Positions 33,768-43,200 of a stretch of DNA of 64,000 bases are shown here, in pieces. The notes beneath the pieces were generated by a model that did not search any database, was not told the origin of the DNA, and saw only the letters and a program-made list of their open reading frames with translations. Each line of letters starts with the position of its first letter. Position 1 is the first letter of the stretch. Origin of the DNA: Luminiphilus sp. (GTDB lineage: Bacteria > Pseudomonadota > Gammaproteobacteria > Pseudomonadales > Halieaceae). A program made the translations under genes and the position numbers. Location of the stretch: assembly GCA_029242325.1 (NCBI GenBank), contig JAQWUD010000019.1:1-64000 (forward strand), written 5' to 3'.

Positions 33768-34455
33768 CGTTCCGTCGGTGTCTCTCATCGCCGCATTTGC
33801 CGGGCAGTTTGCCCGTCATGCCAAGGCGCTGATCAACAGTCCCGCAGATGTAGCGAATCCGCTACTGTTTTTTTTCATGGTAGTGACGCTGTTTCCCCTA
33901 GGTCTCGGTCCTGACCCGGAACGTCTGTCAAGTATGGCGCCCGGGATTCTGTGGGTGGTCGCGTTGCTTGCCAGTCTCATGGTCAGCGGTAAATTATTCG
34001 CTTCTGACTTCGAGGACGGGAGTCTGGAGCAACTGATGCTTTCACCCTACCCACTTGCCATTTTGGCACTGGCAGAAGTGGCCGCACATTGGTTTGCAAC
34101 CGGTGCCCTGCTGGCGCTGATTGCGCCGGTATTTGGGGTCATGCTTGGCTTGCCTTCGGAGGGTCTGCTCGTTTTAACGTTAAGCCTATTGCTCGGTAGC
34201 GTTTGCTTAACCCTTATCGGCGCCTTGGGCAGCGCATTGACAGTCAGCATTCGTCGCGGCGGGCTGTTGCTCTCTTTGTTGATTATTCCGCTCAATGTTC
34301 CGGTGCTGATATTCGGTACGACTGCCGTTTACGAGGCAGTGGTGGGGGGTAACTGGGTTAGCTGGTTGGCACTACTGGGGGGGCTTGCATTGGGTTCTTT
34401 GGCGCTGTTGCCGATTGCGATCGGCGCTGCCTTACGCGTTTCTGTGGACACTTAA
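33757..34455 (+). CDS. ccmB: Cytochrome c maturation permease CcmB
   Basis: This 232-residue inner-membrane protein has six hydrophobic helices and the CcmB stretches NPLLFFFMVVTLFPLGLGPD, FASDFEDGSLEQLMLSPYP and LLIIPLNVPVLIFGTTAVY. It is the permease subunit that partners CcmA. The ATG at 33757 lies within the last codons of ccmA (11-bp overlap), and a long upstream frame was trimmed. A 76-bp gap to ccmC is the widest inside the operon until the end of ccmI. Confidence 0.93.
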   Translation: MSHDVPSVSLIAAFAGQFARHAKALINSPADVANPLLFFFMVVTLFPLGLGPDPERLSSMAPGILWVVALLASLMVSGKLFASDFEDGSLEQLMLSPYPLAILALAEVAAHWFATGALLALIAPVFGVMLGLPSEGLLVLTLSLLLGSVCLTLIGALGSALTVSIRRGGLLLSLLIIPLNVPVLIFGTTAVYEAVVGGNWVSWLALLGGLALGSLALLPIAIGAALRVSVDT

Positions 34456-34531
34456 TTGTGGTGCGAGTGCGGGACTTCTTTCGAGTGCCAACGGGCGTCA
34501 TTCTGATTGCTTAGGCGCTATACTTGGCCTT

Positions 34532-35269
34532 ATGTGGACCATCATTCATAAAATGGGTTCTCCCCCCTGGTTTTTTCGCTTCAGCGGTGCGTTGGTGCGC
34601 TGGCTTCTGCCCCTGACGATTGCGCTGCTGTGTGTCGGCGCGTTCTGGGGATTGTTGATCGCGCCACCTGACTTTCGACAGGGCAATTCTTACCGGATCA
34701 TCTACATTCATGTGCCCGCTGCGGTAGTTGCGCTGGCGGGTTATTACGTTATGGCATTCGCAGGTGCCGTGAGTCTGATTTGGCGAATCAAGATGGCCGA
34801 CGTCACTATGCGCGCAGCGGCTCCGGTGGGTGCGGCGCTGACGGCCATCGCTTTGTTCACGGGGGCTATTTGGGGGAAGCCGACATGGGGGGCTTGGTGG
34901 GTATGGGACGCCCGTATTACGTCAATGTTGCTGCTTTTCTTCCTGTATTTGGGCGTAGTGGCTTTATTTGAGGCCTATGAAAATAAGACCGCGGCGGCTC
35001 GCGCCTGCGCAGTGTTGAGCCTGATTGGCACAGTGAATATTCCGATTATCTATAAGTCAGTGGATTGGTGGTACTCGCTGCACCAACCTGCGTCCATCAA
35101 GTTTATGGGCGAGTCGGCGATTGATTCCAGCATGCTTTACCCACTGCTGCTGATGATAGCTGCTTTTTATTGTCTGTTTGTTGTAGCCGTCCTCCTGAAT
35201 ATGCGTGCTGAAGTGCTCTGGCGGCATCGGGAATCTGGGTGGATTCAGCAGTTGGTTGAGCGCGCCTGA
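34532..35269 (+). CDS. ccmC: Haem-handling protein CcmC
   Basis: This 245-residue membrane protein with six helices carries the tryptophan-rich haem-binding motif WGAWWVWDARITS in the periplasmic loop and flanking histidines (IHVPAA near residue 60, SLHQPAS near 185). CcmC attaches haem to CcmE. A second ATG seven codons in (MGSPPWFF) is an alternative start; the first one is used. Its stop overlaps the ccmD start by one base. Confidence 0.94.
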   Translation: MWTIIHKMGSPPWFFRFSGALVRWLLPLTIALLCVGAFWGLLIAPPDFRQGNSYRIIYIHVPAAVVALAGYYVMAFAGAVSLIWRIKMADVTMRAAAPVGAALTAIALFTGAIWGKPTWGAWWVWDARITSMLLLFFLYLGVVALFEAYENKTAAARACAVLSLIGTVNIPIIYKSVDWWYSLHQPASIKFMGESAIDSSMLYPLLLMIAAFYCLFVVAVLLNMRAEVLWRHRESGWIQQLVERA

Positions 35270-35475
35270 TGTATTTCGACACGCTCACGGCGCTTTGGTA
35301 CATGGATGGCCACGGCATTTACGTGTGGGTCGCCTATGCCCTGACAGCCGCCCTGCTGATTGCAATGGTGCGCTTGCCCATCAGCCGGTTCCGCCGGCAT
35401 TGGGGCTGGGTGGAAGCGGAGAGGCGGAGGACGTCTGTGAGCAGTCCGGCCGAGACGGAAGAGAAAGGAGGGTAG
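35269..35475 (+). CDS. ccmD: Haem exporter subunit CcmD
   Basis: This 68-residue protein has a single membrane helix (YVWVAYALTAALLIAMVRLP) preceded by MDGHGIYVW and followed by a charged cytoplasmic tail, which is the CcmD pattern. It helps release haem-loaded CcmE from CcmABC. It starts in the ccmC stop (TGATG) and is followed four bases later by ccmE. Confidence 0.88.
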   Translation: MYFDTLTALWYMDGHGIYVWVAYALTAALLIAMVRLPISRFRRHWGWVEAERRRTSVSSPAETEEKGG

Positions 35476-35479
35476 GGTC

Positions 35480-35932
35480 ATGCATCCTGCACGGAAACAA
35501 CGGTTGATGTTGGTGAGTCTTGTCGTGGTGCTCTCAAGTGCCGCTATCGGGCTGGTCGCATTTGCTCTGAGAGACAACATTAACCTGTTTTATCCGCCCG
35601 CGGATGTGGTAGCGGGAAAGGCACCCATAGACCGGAGTATCCGGCTGGGTGGGATGGTGGTGGAGGGTAGCATTGAGCGGAGCGACACAGATCTCGACAC
35701 CACGTTCTGGGTGACTGATTACGAGGCGTCGGTGGCGGTTCGCTATAGCGGTATATTGCCCGACTTGTTTGCCGAAGGAGAAGGTGTTGTGGTCGAGGGG
35801 ATGCTGGATAAGGGAGGCGCTTTGAACGCGACCCAGGTGCTCGCCAAGCACGATGAGAACTACATGCCTCCGGAGGTGGCCGCTGCTCTGGAAGGAAAGT
35901 CCGGTCCTGTCCAGACGCCTCAGTCCTTATGA
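35480..35932 (+). CDS. ccmE: Periplasmic haem chaperone CcmE
   Basis: This 150-residue protein has an N-terminal anchor helix (LVSLVVVLSSAAIGLVAFAL) and an OB-fold periplasmic domain. The covalent haem-binding histidine is H124 in AKHDENYMP, the standard CcmE motif. It receives haem from CcmC and passes it to CcmF/CcmH. AGGGT precedes the ATG. Its last four bases, ATGA, hold the ccmF start. Confidence 0.95.
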   Translation: MHPARKQRLMLVSLVVVLSSAAIGLVAFALRDNINLFYPPADVVAGKAPIDRSIRLGGMVVEGSIERSDTDLDTTFWVTDYEASVAVRYSGILPDLFAEGEGVVVEGMLDKGGALNATQVLAKHDENYMPPEVAAALEGKSGPVQTPQSL

Positions 35933-37908
35933 TTCCTGAGCTGGGTCACGTTGCGCTGATCATTGCCTTTATGCTGGCGTCTGGTTTGGCTGTCTTGCCC
36001 ATGTGGGGCAGTGCCCGACGCGATGTGGCGATGATGAACCTGGCGCCAACGCTGGCAGTGGGCGTGATGCTATTCGTTGCGCTGGCATTTGCTTTTTTGG
36101 CCACGAGCTTTTTGCAGGATGATTTCACGGTTGCCGTGGTTGCTGCGAACTCCAACAGTCTTTTGCCTCCCATTTTCAAGTTTTCTGCTCTGTGGGGTAA
36201 TCATGAGGGTTCACTGCTCCTGTGGGTATTGATCTTGTCGGGTTGGATGACAGCCGTAGCGTTTTTCAGCCGGGGCTTGCCTCTGGTGATGGTGGCGCGC
36301 GTGCTGAGTGTCATGGGAATGATTGCGGTGGGCTTCCTTGCTTTTTCGTTGCTTACCTCCAACCCTTTTGAGCGGCTGCTACCCACTACGCCGCTCGACG
36401 GTAACGATCTCAACCCGTTACTACAGGATCCTGGCCTGATTATTCACCCTCCGCTGCTTTACATGGGTTACGTCGGTTTATCAGTGCCTTTTGCCTTCGC
36501 CATCGCCGCACTGATTGGGGGTCGTTTGGACGCCTCGTGGGCTCGCTGGTCCCGACCCTGGACCAACGTTGCCTGGGGCTTCCTTTCACTCGGGATTATG
36601 CTGGGCAGTTGGTGGGCGTATTACGAACTGGGTTGGGGCGGCTGGTGGTTCTGGGATCCTGTCGAGAACGCCTCTTTCATGCCATGGCTGATGGGAACCG
36701 CGCTGGTGCACAGTCTGGCGGTAACCGAGAAGCGCGGAGTATTCCGTTCATGGACGGTATTGCTCGCCATTTTCGCCTTCTCGCTGTCTCTGCTGGGCAC
36801 TTTTCTGGTGCGTTCCGGAGTCTTGACCAGCGTTCATGCCTTCGCTTCAGACCCCGAGCGCGGGCTCTTCATACTGATTTTTCTGGCTCTGGTGGTGGGC
36901 GCTTCACTATTGCTTTATGCGCTCAGAGCGCCCGCGGTTGCCAGCCGGGTGAGCTATGGCCCGGTCTCCCGGGAATCGTTGCTGATGATCAATAATCTCG
37001 TCTTTACGGTGGCCGCCACGGTGGTGCTTTTGGGCACCTTGTTTCCATTGGTCATGGACGCTTTTTCTCTAGGGAAATATTCGGTCGGTCCACCCTATTT
37101 CAACGCGGTGTTTGTCCCGCTGATGGCCTTGGTTACCCCCTTTATGACTGTGGCTCCGTTGTCACGCTGGCGGGAAGATTCGGCCGCCCGTTGGTTACAT
37201 GAGCTCGTGGTACCAGCAATCGGAGTCGGTGTCATAGCCGCTGCGTCATCCTTTATGGGGCAGCAGGGATTCAATATATGGATCGGGCTGGCCGTGCTAT
37301 TGGCGGGGTGGGTATCTCTTGGCGTGGTGAAAGATTTTTTGCGTCGTGTCAAAGGCAAGGGGCAGGGTCCCTTTCGTTGGCGGGCACTCTCCCCAAGCTT
37401 TATCGGCATGAGTCTGGCGCACCTGGGCTTTGCTGCCGTTGTGCTGGGTGCGGTGGTGGTAACACAGGAGAACCAAGAGCGAGATTTGAGAATGGCGGTG
37501 GGCGATAGTGAGGAGCTGGGAGGTTATCGTTTCGAGCTAAAGCGGCTTGGGCAACTCGCGGGTCCCAACTATGTTGCCGAACAGGCTGTATTCGAGGTGA
37601 GCCGGGCGGGCGAACTGCTCGCTGTGCTGGTGCCAGAAAAACGGCGCTATCTGGCGAGTGGCCAGGTGATGACCGAGGCTGCCATTGACGCGAGCTTGTG
37701 GCGAGATTTGTATATTGCACTGGGAGAGCCAATAGGCGAGGGTGCATGGGCCGTTCGGCTACAATACAAGCCGCTGGTGAGATGGCTTTGGCTGGGTGCG
37801 CTGATGATCGGGCTGGGTGCTATCGTGACAGTGTTTGACCGTCGTTATCGCGCTCAGGCTCAGACCAGGTCAATGATAGAGCACGGGGTGGTGGGGCTTG
37901 CGAGTTAG
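35929..37908 (+). CDS. ccmF: Cytochrome c haem lyase subunit CcmF
   Basis: This 659-residue protein has about fifteen membrane helices. Its WWD motif is in GWGGWWFWDPVENASFMPWL and it has the early GNHEGSLLLWVLILSGW, plus a large periplasmic domain near 500-630. CcmF transfers haem from CcmE to apocytochrome c. It overlaps ccmE by four bases, and its end overlaps the ccmG start by about 11 bases. Confidence 0.95.
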   Translation: MIPELGHVALIIAFMLASGLAVLPMWGSARRDVAMMNLAPTLAVGVMLFVALAFAFLATSFLQDDFTVAVVAANSNSLLPPIFKFSALWGNHEGSLLLWVLILSGWMTAVAFFSRGLPLVMVARVLSVMGMIAVGFLAFSLLTSNPFERLLPTTPLDGNDLNPLLQDPGLIIHPPLLYMGYVGLSVPFAFAIAALIGGRLDASWARWSRPWTNVAWGFLSLGIMLGSWWAYYELGWGGWWFWDPVENASFMPWLMGTALVHSLAVTEKRGVFRSWTVLLAIFAFSLSLLGTFLVRSGVLTSVHAFASDPERGLFILIFLALVVGASLLLYALRAPAVASRVSYGPVSRESLLMINNLVFTVAATVVLLGTLFPLVMDAFSLGKYSVGPPYFNAVFVPLMALVTPFMTVAPLSRWREDSAARWLHELVVPAIGVGVIAAASSFMGQQGFNIWIGLAVLLAGWVSLGVVKDFLRRVKGKGQGPFRWRALSPSFIGMSLAHLGFAAVVLGAVVVTQENQERDLRMAVGDSEELGGYRFELKRLGQLAGPNYVAEQAVFEVSRAGELLAVLVPEKRRYLASGQVMTEAAIDASLWRDLYIALGEPIGEGAWAVRLQYKPLVRWLWLGALMIGLGAIVTVFDRRYRAQAQTRSMIEHGVVGLAS

Positions 37909-38452
37909 TCGTTTCCTTCCGCTGCTGGCTTTTAGCATGCTGGCGGCGCTCCTCTATAAGGGCCTCTCGATTGATCCGACCGAGTTGCCGGCTGCACGTT
38001 TGGGTCAGCCGTTTCCTGAATTTATCAAGATCGACCTGAAAAGCGGACGCGAAATCACGACCGATGCCATGATGCGTAGACCTGCATTGGTCAATGTCTG
38101 GGCGACGTGGTGCTACTCGTGCCGGCTAGAGCATCCTTACTTACTGAGGCTCGCCCAGCAGGGAGTCCCAATTTACGGTCTCAATTATAAGGATGACCCC
38201 GATAAGGCGCTGGGTTGGCTCGAGCAATTGGGAGATCCTTATCAACTGAATATTGTCGATATTGAGGGTTCTCTGGGCCTGGATCTTGGGGTTTACGGCG
38301 CGCCGGAAACCTATGTTATTGGTGCGGATGGACGCATCCTACACCGCCATGTGGGCGTGCTAGACGAGACCGTTTTTTCGCGTGACTTTAGTCGTTGGTT
38401 TCCCAATAAAGCCTCGGTAAGCGGCGGCGCGATTGATGAGGGGAGTGGATGA
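37898..38452 (+). CDS. ccmG: Thiol:disulfide interchange protein CcmG/DsbE
   Basis: This 184-residue periplasmic thioredoxin has an N-terminal anchor (LPLLAFSMLAALLY), the active site WCYSC (C72 and C75) and the cis-proline loop GVYGAPETYVI of the CcmG family. It keeps the apocytochrome haem-binding cysteines reduced. It starts with a TTG inside the end of ccmF, the only start in frame that keeps the anchor. It overlaps ccmH by four bases. Confidence 0.93.
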   Translation: MRVSRFLPLLAFSMLAALLYKGLSIDPTELPAARLGQPFPEFIKIDLKSGREITTDAMMRRPALVNVWATWCYSCRLEHPYLLRLAQQGVPIYGLNYKDDPDKALGWLEQLGDPYQLNIVDIEGSLGLDLGVYGAPETYVIGADGRILHRHVGVLDETVFSRDFSRWFPNKASVSGGAIDEGSG

Positions 38453-38913
38453 AGGTCTGGTCTTATTTGCTCTTCATTGGGCTGTTTTTATGGTCCGTGG
38501 ACGGCCGTGCTGTGATCGAAACCTACGAGTTTGCGTCTGCCGAACTCGAGGCTCGTTATCATCGTTTGAGTCAGGAGTTGCGCTGTCCAAAGTGCCAAAA
38601 TCAAAATATAGCGGATTCCAATGCGCCGATTGCTCGAGATCTGCGGGTGGTGCTTCACGAGCAGCTCGAGAGTGGAGCGAGCGATGACGAGATTCTCGCC
38701 TTCATGGTTGCCCGTTATGGCGAATTTGTGCGCTATCGTCCGGACGTAGACCGCAACACCATATGGTTGTGGACTGCCCCAGTCCTGTTGCTGGGTCTTG
38801 GCGTTGTGGCTTTGGGTTGGCACCTCCGCGCGCGTCGAAGCGGTGGGCAATCGCCTCTCACTCCGGCAGAACAGGCAAGGGTAGAGGCGCTACTTAAGGG
38901 CTCTCGCAATTGA
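38449..38913 (+). CDS. ccmH: Cytochrome c maturation protein CcmH/CycL
   Basis: This 154-residue protein has a signal or anchor at the N-terminus, the redox motif RCPKCQNQNI (C46 and C49), and a C-terminal membrane helix (LWTAPVLLLGLGVVALGWHL). It is the short, CycL-type CcmH; the TPR part is encoded separately by the next gene. It reduces apocytochrome together with CcmG. Overlaps of four bases with both ccmG and ccmI show tight coupling. Confidence 0.94.
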   Translation: MKVWSYLLFIGLFLWSVDGRAVIETYEFASAELEARYHRLSQELRCPKCQNQNIADSNAPIARDLRVVLHEQLESGASDDEILAFMVARYGEFVRYRPDVDRNTIWLWTAPVLLLGLGVVALGWHLRARRSGGQSPLTPAEQARVEALLKGSRN

Positions 38914-40109
38914 AAACCGATTTCCTCCCCTACGCGCTGGCATTGTTGATGTGTGCGGCGTTTCTGATTGTCATGCTGCCTCGCTTCTGGCGGCGGGATG
39001 GCGCGGCCGATACGAACGCAGACTGGTTGCGATTGCGACAGCGAGAGCTTGAGGATGAGTCACTCGAGCTGCGAGAGGAGGCTGCGCTGCGATTTATCGA
39101 GGAGCATGAGGATGACGGTCTGACACGGGCGGAAACTGATCGCCCCGCCTATACCCTAAGGATGCAGGCCCTCGGGGTGGCGGGGCTGGTATTAGGTGTA
39201 TGGTGGTTGTATCAGCTGCTGGGCGGCTGGGAGGATGTGCAAATTGCAGAGGCGCTCGCGCGGGTTGACCAAGCTCAGCCAGACGACGTGTTGGCCCTCA
39301 TCAGTCGTATTGAGGCCCGTGCAGATGCGCGACCGAGCAATGTCGATTATTCGCTTCTTCTGGCGGAGTATTACCTGTCCGGCAATGATCCGACGGCAGC
39401 GCAGGGTTACTTTGACCGGCTTATTGAGTTGGGTGCCACGTCGCCTGACATACTGGGTAAGGCCGCTCAAGCGGAGTTTTTATCCGCTGGAAGGGTGTTG
39501 AGCCAGCGGGCGCGAACGCGCGCGGAGCAAGCCCTCGCCGTCGATCCACGTCAGTCCGCCGCACTTGCAACGCTGGGTATGAATGCTTTCGAAACAGCGG
39601 ATTACCGTCAGGCCATCCTGTATTGGCAGCGCCTTCGCGAACTTGAACCTCCAGGGTCTCCCGGGTACGTCATGCTGGGGCAGGTCATTGAGCGCGCCCG
39701 GCAAGAGCTGGGTTCAGATGCCCTGATGGCGCCAGAAGAGGGGGTAGAGCCCCGTGGGGATGAAGCGGAGGCATTGGCCGGCGTGGTCATCGAGATTGCT
39801 CCTCCAGTGGCAACGAGGGTGCCAGACAATGCGGTGCTCTTTGTCTTCGCGCGTCAGGAAGGGGCAGAGTCAGGAATGCCGATTGCCGTGACTAAGCTGA
39901 CTGTGGGGACTTGGCCGATCGCTGTCACCCTTGACGATCGGTTGTCGATGGCGGGGCAGCTGATATCGGACCACGCCAGCGTATCAATTGAGGTGCAAGT
40001 TTCCCGCAACGGCCAGCCCGGTCGCGATAACGCGATTTTGTGGAGCAGAGTGGATTCCGTCCCTGTTGGTGAGGCAGATCCCCTGGCTATTGTCCTACAA
40101 ACCAATTAA
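38910..40109 (+). CDS. ccmI: Cytochrome c maturation TPR protein CcmI
   Basis: This 399-residue protein has two N-terminal helices (YALALLMCAAFLIVMLP and ALGVAGLVLGVWWLYQLLG) enclosing a charged loop with RQRELEDESLELREEA, then a TPR domain (about 120-265) and a beta-rich C-terminal domain. CcmI captures apocytochrome and presents it to the lyase. It starts at a TTG that overlaps the ccmH stop (TTGA). It is the last gene of the operon; the next gene is smc after 123 bp. Confidence 0.9.
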   Translation: MKTDFLPYALALLMCAAFLIVMLPRFWRRDGAADTNADWLRLRQRELEDESLELREEAALRFIEEHEDDGLTRAETDRPAYTLRMQALGVAGLVLGVWWLYQLLGGWEDVQIAEALARVDQAQPDDVLALISRIEARADARPSNVDYSLLLAEYYLSGNDPTAAQGYFDRLIELGATSPDILGKAAQAEFLSAGRVLSQRARTRAEQALAVDPRQSAALATLGMNAFETADYRQAILYWQRLRELEPPGSPGYVMLGQVIERARQELGSDALMAPEEGVEPRGDEAEALAGVVIEIAPPVATRVPDNAVLFVFARQEGAESGMPIAVTKLTVGTWPIAVTLDDRLSMAGQLISDHASVSIEVQVSRNGQPGRDNAILWSRVDSVPVGEADPLAIVLQTN

Positions 40110-40203
40110 TCCACATTATTCTCGACCAAACATAGTGTTGTTGCCCCGAAGCAGATACACTACATCTTGTGTTTTTTGCGCGCTGACGGGGGTTTAGACC
40201 CTC

Positions 40204-40226
40204 AGCGACTCGATAGCGACTCGGAT
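40204..40226 (+). repeat. Short tandem direct repeat just before smc
   Basis: AGCGACTCGAT is followed immediately by AGCGACTCGGAT, ending six bases before the smc ATG. It may be chance or an element in the leader of the smc transcript. Confidence 0.5.
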
Positions 40227-40232
40227 ACCACA

Positions 40233-43200
40233 ATGCGCCTCAAATCCATCAAGCTGGCCGGCTTCAAGTCCTTTGTAGATCCCACAACGGTCCAGTTCCC
40301 CGGCAATATTTGTGCGGTTGTTGGACCAAACGGGTGCGGTAAATCGAACATCATCGACGCGGTGCGCTGGGTGATGGGCGAGAGCTCAGCCAAGACGCTA
40401 CGTGGCGAGTCCATGACGGACGTGATTTTCAACGGCACCACCGGCCGGCAGCCTGTCAGCCAGGCGTCCATCGAGCTGCTTTTTGATAATTCCCAAGGCA
40501 AAGTGTCCGGTGAGTTTGCGGCCTATAACGAAATCTCAGTGCGGAGAGTGGTCACTCGCGAGGCACAGTCTGAGTACTATCTCAACGGCGCCAAATGTCG
40601 CCGACGGGACATTACGGATCTGTTTCTTGGCACGGGGCTGGGGCCTCGTAGCTACGCGATTATTGAGCAGGGCGTCGTGTCGCGGCTCATTGAATCAAAG
40701 CCCGAAGAGCTCCGCGTTTTTATCGAAGAGGCGGCCGGCATCTCCCGATATAAAGAACGTCGACGCGAGACTGAAAACAGAATGCGGCGCACGGGAGAGA
40801 ATTTAGAGCGGCTGACCGACTTGCGAGACGAGCTGCAAAGAAACCTATCCCATCTTGACCGGCAAGCGCGAGCGGCGGAAAAGTATGCAGAATTAAAAGC
40901 TGAGGAGCGGCGACTGCAGAGTGAGCTTTATGCGATTCAGTGGAGAAGCCTAGCGGGCGCAAGGGGTGAGATCTCCGGCGAAATTGCTGCGCTCGATGTT
41001 AAACGCGAGGCCGCTAAGGCCGAGGTTGCGCACACCGTCTCTCAGCTTGAAACGACCCGACTAGAGCAAGCTGCTGCGGCCGATGCATTGAACTCAGCGC
41101 AAGAGCGTTACTACTCGGTGGGCGGTGAGGTGACGCGAGTCGAGCAGGCGCTTCGGTTTGCGCAGGAACGACGCGGGGAGTTGCAGCGCGATCTGGAGCA
41201 GACGAGAGCCACTCTAGATCAAACCCGTCAGCATCTCATCAGCGATCGCAAGCAGCTCGAGAGGTGGGAGGAAGAACTCAGCCGTTGCGAGCCAACGCTG
41301 AAACAACATAAAGTAATCGCCGATGAGGCGGCTGCAGCGCTAGCTGATGTAGAGAGGGCGGTGCAGGCATGGTCTCAAAACTGGGATACATTCAACGAGC
41401 GCGCGCGCGAACCGAGTCAATCGGCGGAAGTGCAGCAAAGCCGCATCACCTACCTCGAGCAGGTCCTAACTAAACTGCAAGAGCGCAATCGCCAGCATCA
41501 GGCTGAATTGGAAAGCCTGCAGAGTGAGAGCGAAGACGCAGAGATTGCGCCGCTCGTGGCGCGGGTGGCCGAGACGGAGCGCGAGATTCAGGAGCGCGAG
41601 CGAACGATTACGGAACTGCAGCGAGATCTGGCTGAGTCCCAGCAAAAAATCGAGAGTGCACGGGCTGAACAAGACGACATCAGAGCGTCCGTTCAGGAGG
41701 TGCGGGGCCACATTGCGTCGCTCACCGCGCTGCAGGATGCGGCATCCGATGACCGGGAGCGAGTGGCTGTTAATGACTGGGTCGAGACCGAAGCACTGTC
41801 ATCGGATGGCAACGTCTACGCTGCGCTGGAGGTGGACAACGGATGGGAGTCGGCGGTTGAGCAGGTGCTGGGCGAGGCGCTTTCCGCGCTGCTGCTGACG
41901 GATCAGGCTATCACTGGCTTGCCCGGTATCAGCGAATTACCTCCCGGGGCATTTTTGCTGGACGGGCAGGGTCAAGTGCCCGTGGGGGTGGCCGGAACCT
42001 TGGCGGCGCATGTGAAGGGGCCGGCTACTGTCTTGCAATGGCTGGTGGCGGTGAGAACGGCAGATAGTCTTGAAGAGGCGCAGCAGATTGTAGCGGGGGT
42101 GGATGGGCACCAGTCGGTTGTGACGCGCGACGGGCATTGGCTGGGCGTCGGCTGGCATCGACGCCGGTCCCAGGCCGAGGCTGCTGCGGGAATGCTCGCC
42201 CGGCAGACGCAACTCGAGGCACTGCGCAAAGCGTTGAGTGGAAGCCGATCAGAAGCTGATCGCCTCGAGAAGATTTTGAGCGAATTGCTGACTGCTCGCA
42301 CTAGTTTGGAGAAATCACTGTCTCAGAGTCAGCAATCCCTGCAGAGGGCCGTTAATGAGCGCGGAGAGTGGATCGCCGAGCAGCGCGCCGTAGCGGCCAA
42401 GATCGAGCAGCAAACACAGCGGCGAAAGCAATTGGTTGAGGAGTTGGCCGAGAACGCACGCCAGTATGAGCAGGAGCAAGTTCATTTGGCGGAGGCTCGC
42501 AATCAATTATCGAGCGCTCTGGACCAGATGGAGCTGGACGAGGCGGAGCGCGGGCGCTTGCAGGAGCAGCGCACTCGGCTGACTGCAGACCAGTCACGAT
42601 TGCGTGAAGCATCCCGTGCTGCCTCAGATGATTTAATGCGAGGCGAACTGCAGAGTCAGAATCTGATGGCGCAAGCCGCCACTCTGAGAGAGGCTATTGC
42701 TCGAATGGAAAACCAGCTTCGAGGTCTTGAGTCGAGGGAGTTGCAGCTCGCCGACACGTTGCCTTCAGGGGAGGATCCAGACGCAGAGAATAAGGCCAAG
42801 TTGGCCGATCTGCTGGAGCAGCGTGTGGTGGCTGAGAGTGAGCTGAGCAGTCAGCGGTCACGCGCTGGCGATATCGACACCAAGCTTCGCGAGTTGGAAA
42901 GCCAGAGATTGAATAACGAACAGCATGTGCAGGGTGTACAGGCGGACATTGAGCAACTGCGCTTACAGGAAGCCGAGAGTGCAGTTCGGATTGAAACGCT
43001 CGAAAGTGAGATTAAGAAGCGAGACGCCGTGCCGCACGAGGTGGCCAGTTCGTTGGCCGATGAGGCCAGCGAATCGGAGTGGTCAACCCTCGTGGAGCGC
43101 ACGGCCGCGAGGATTAATCGTCTGGGACCGATCAATCTCGCGGCGATCGACGAGCACGCCAAGGCATCGGAGAGAAAGCGGTATCTCGATGCGCAGAATG

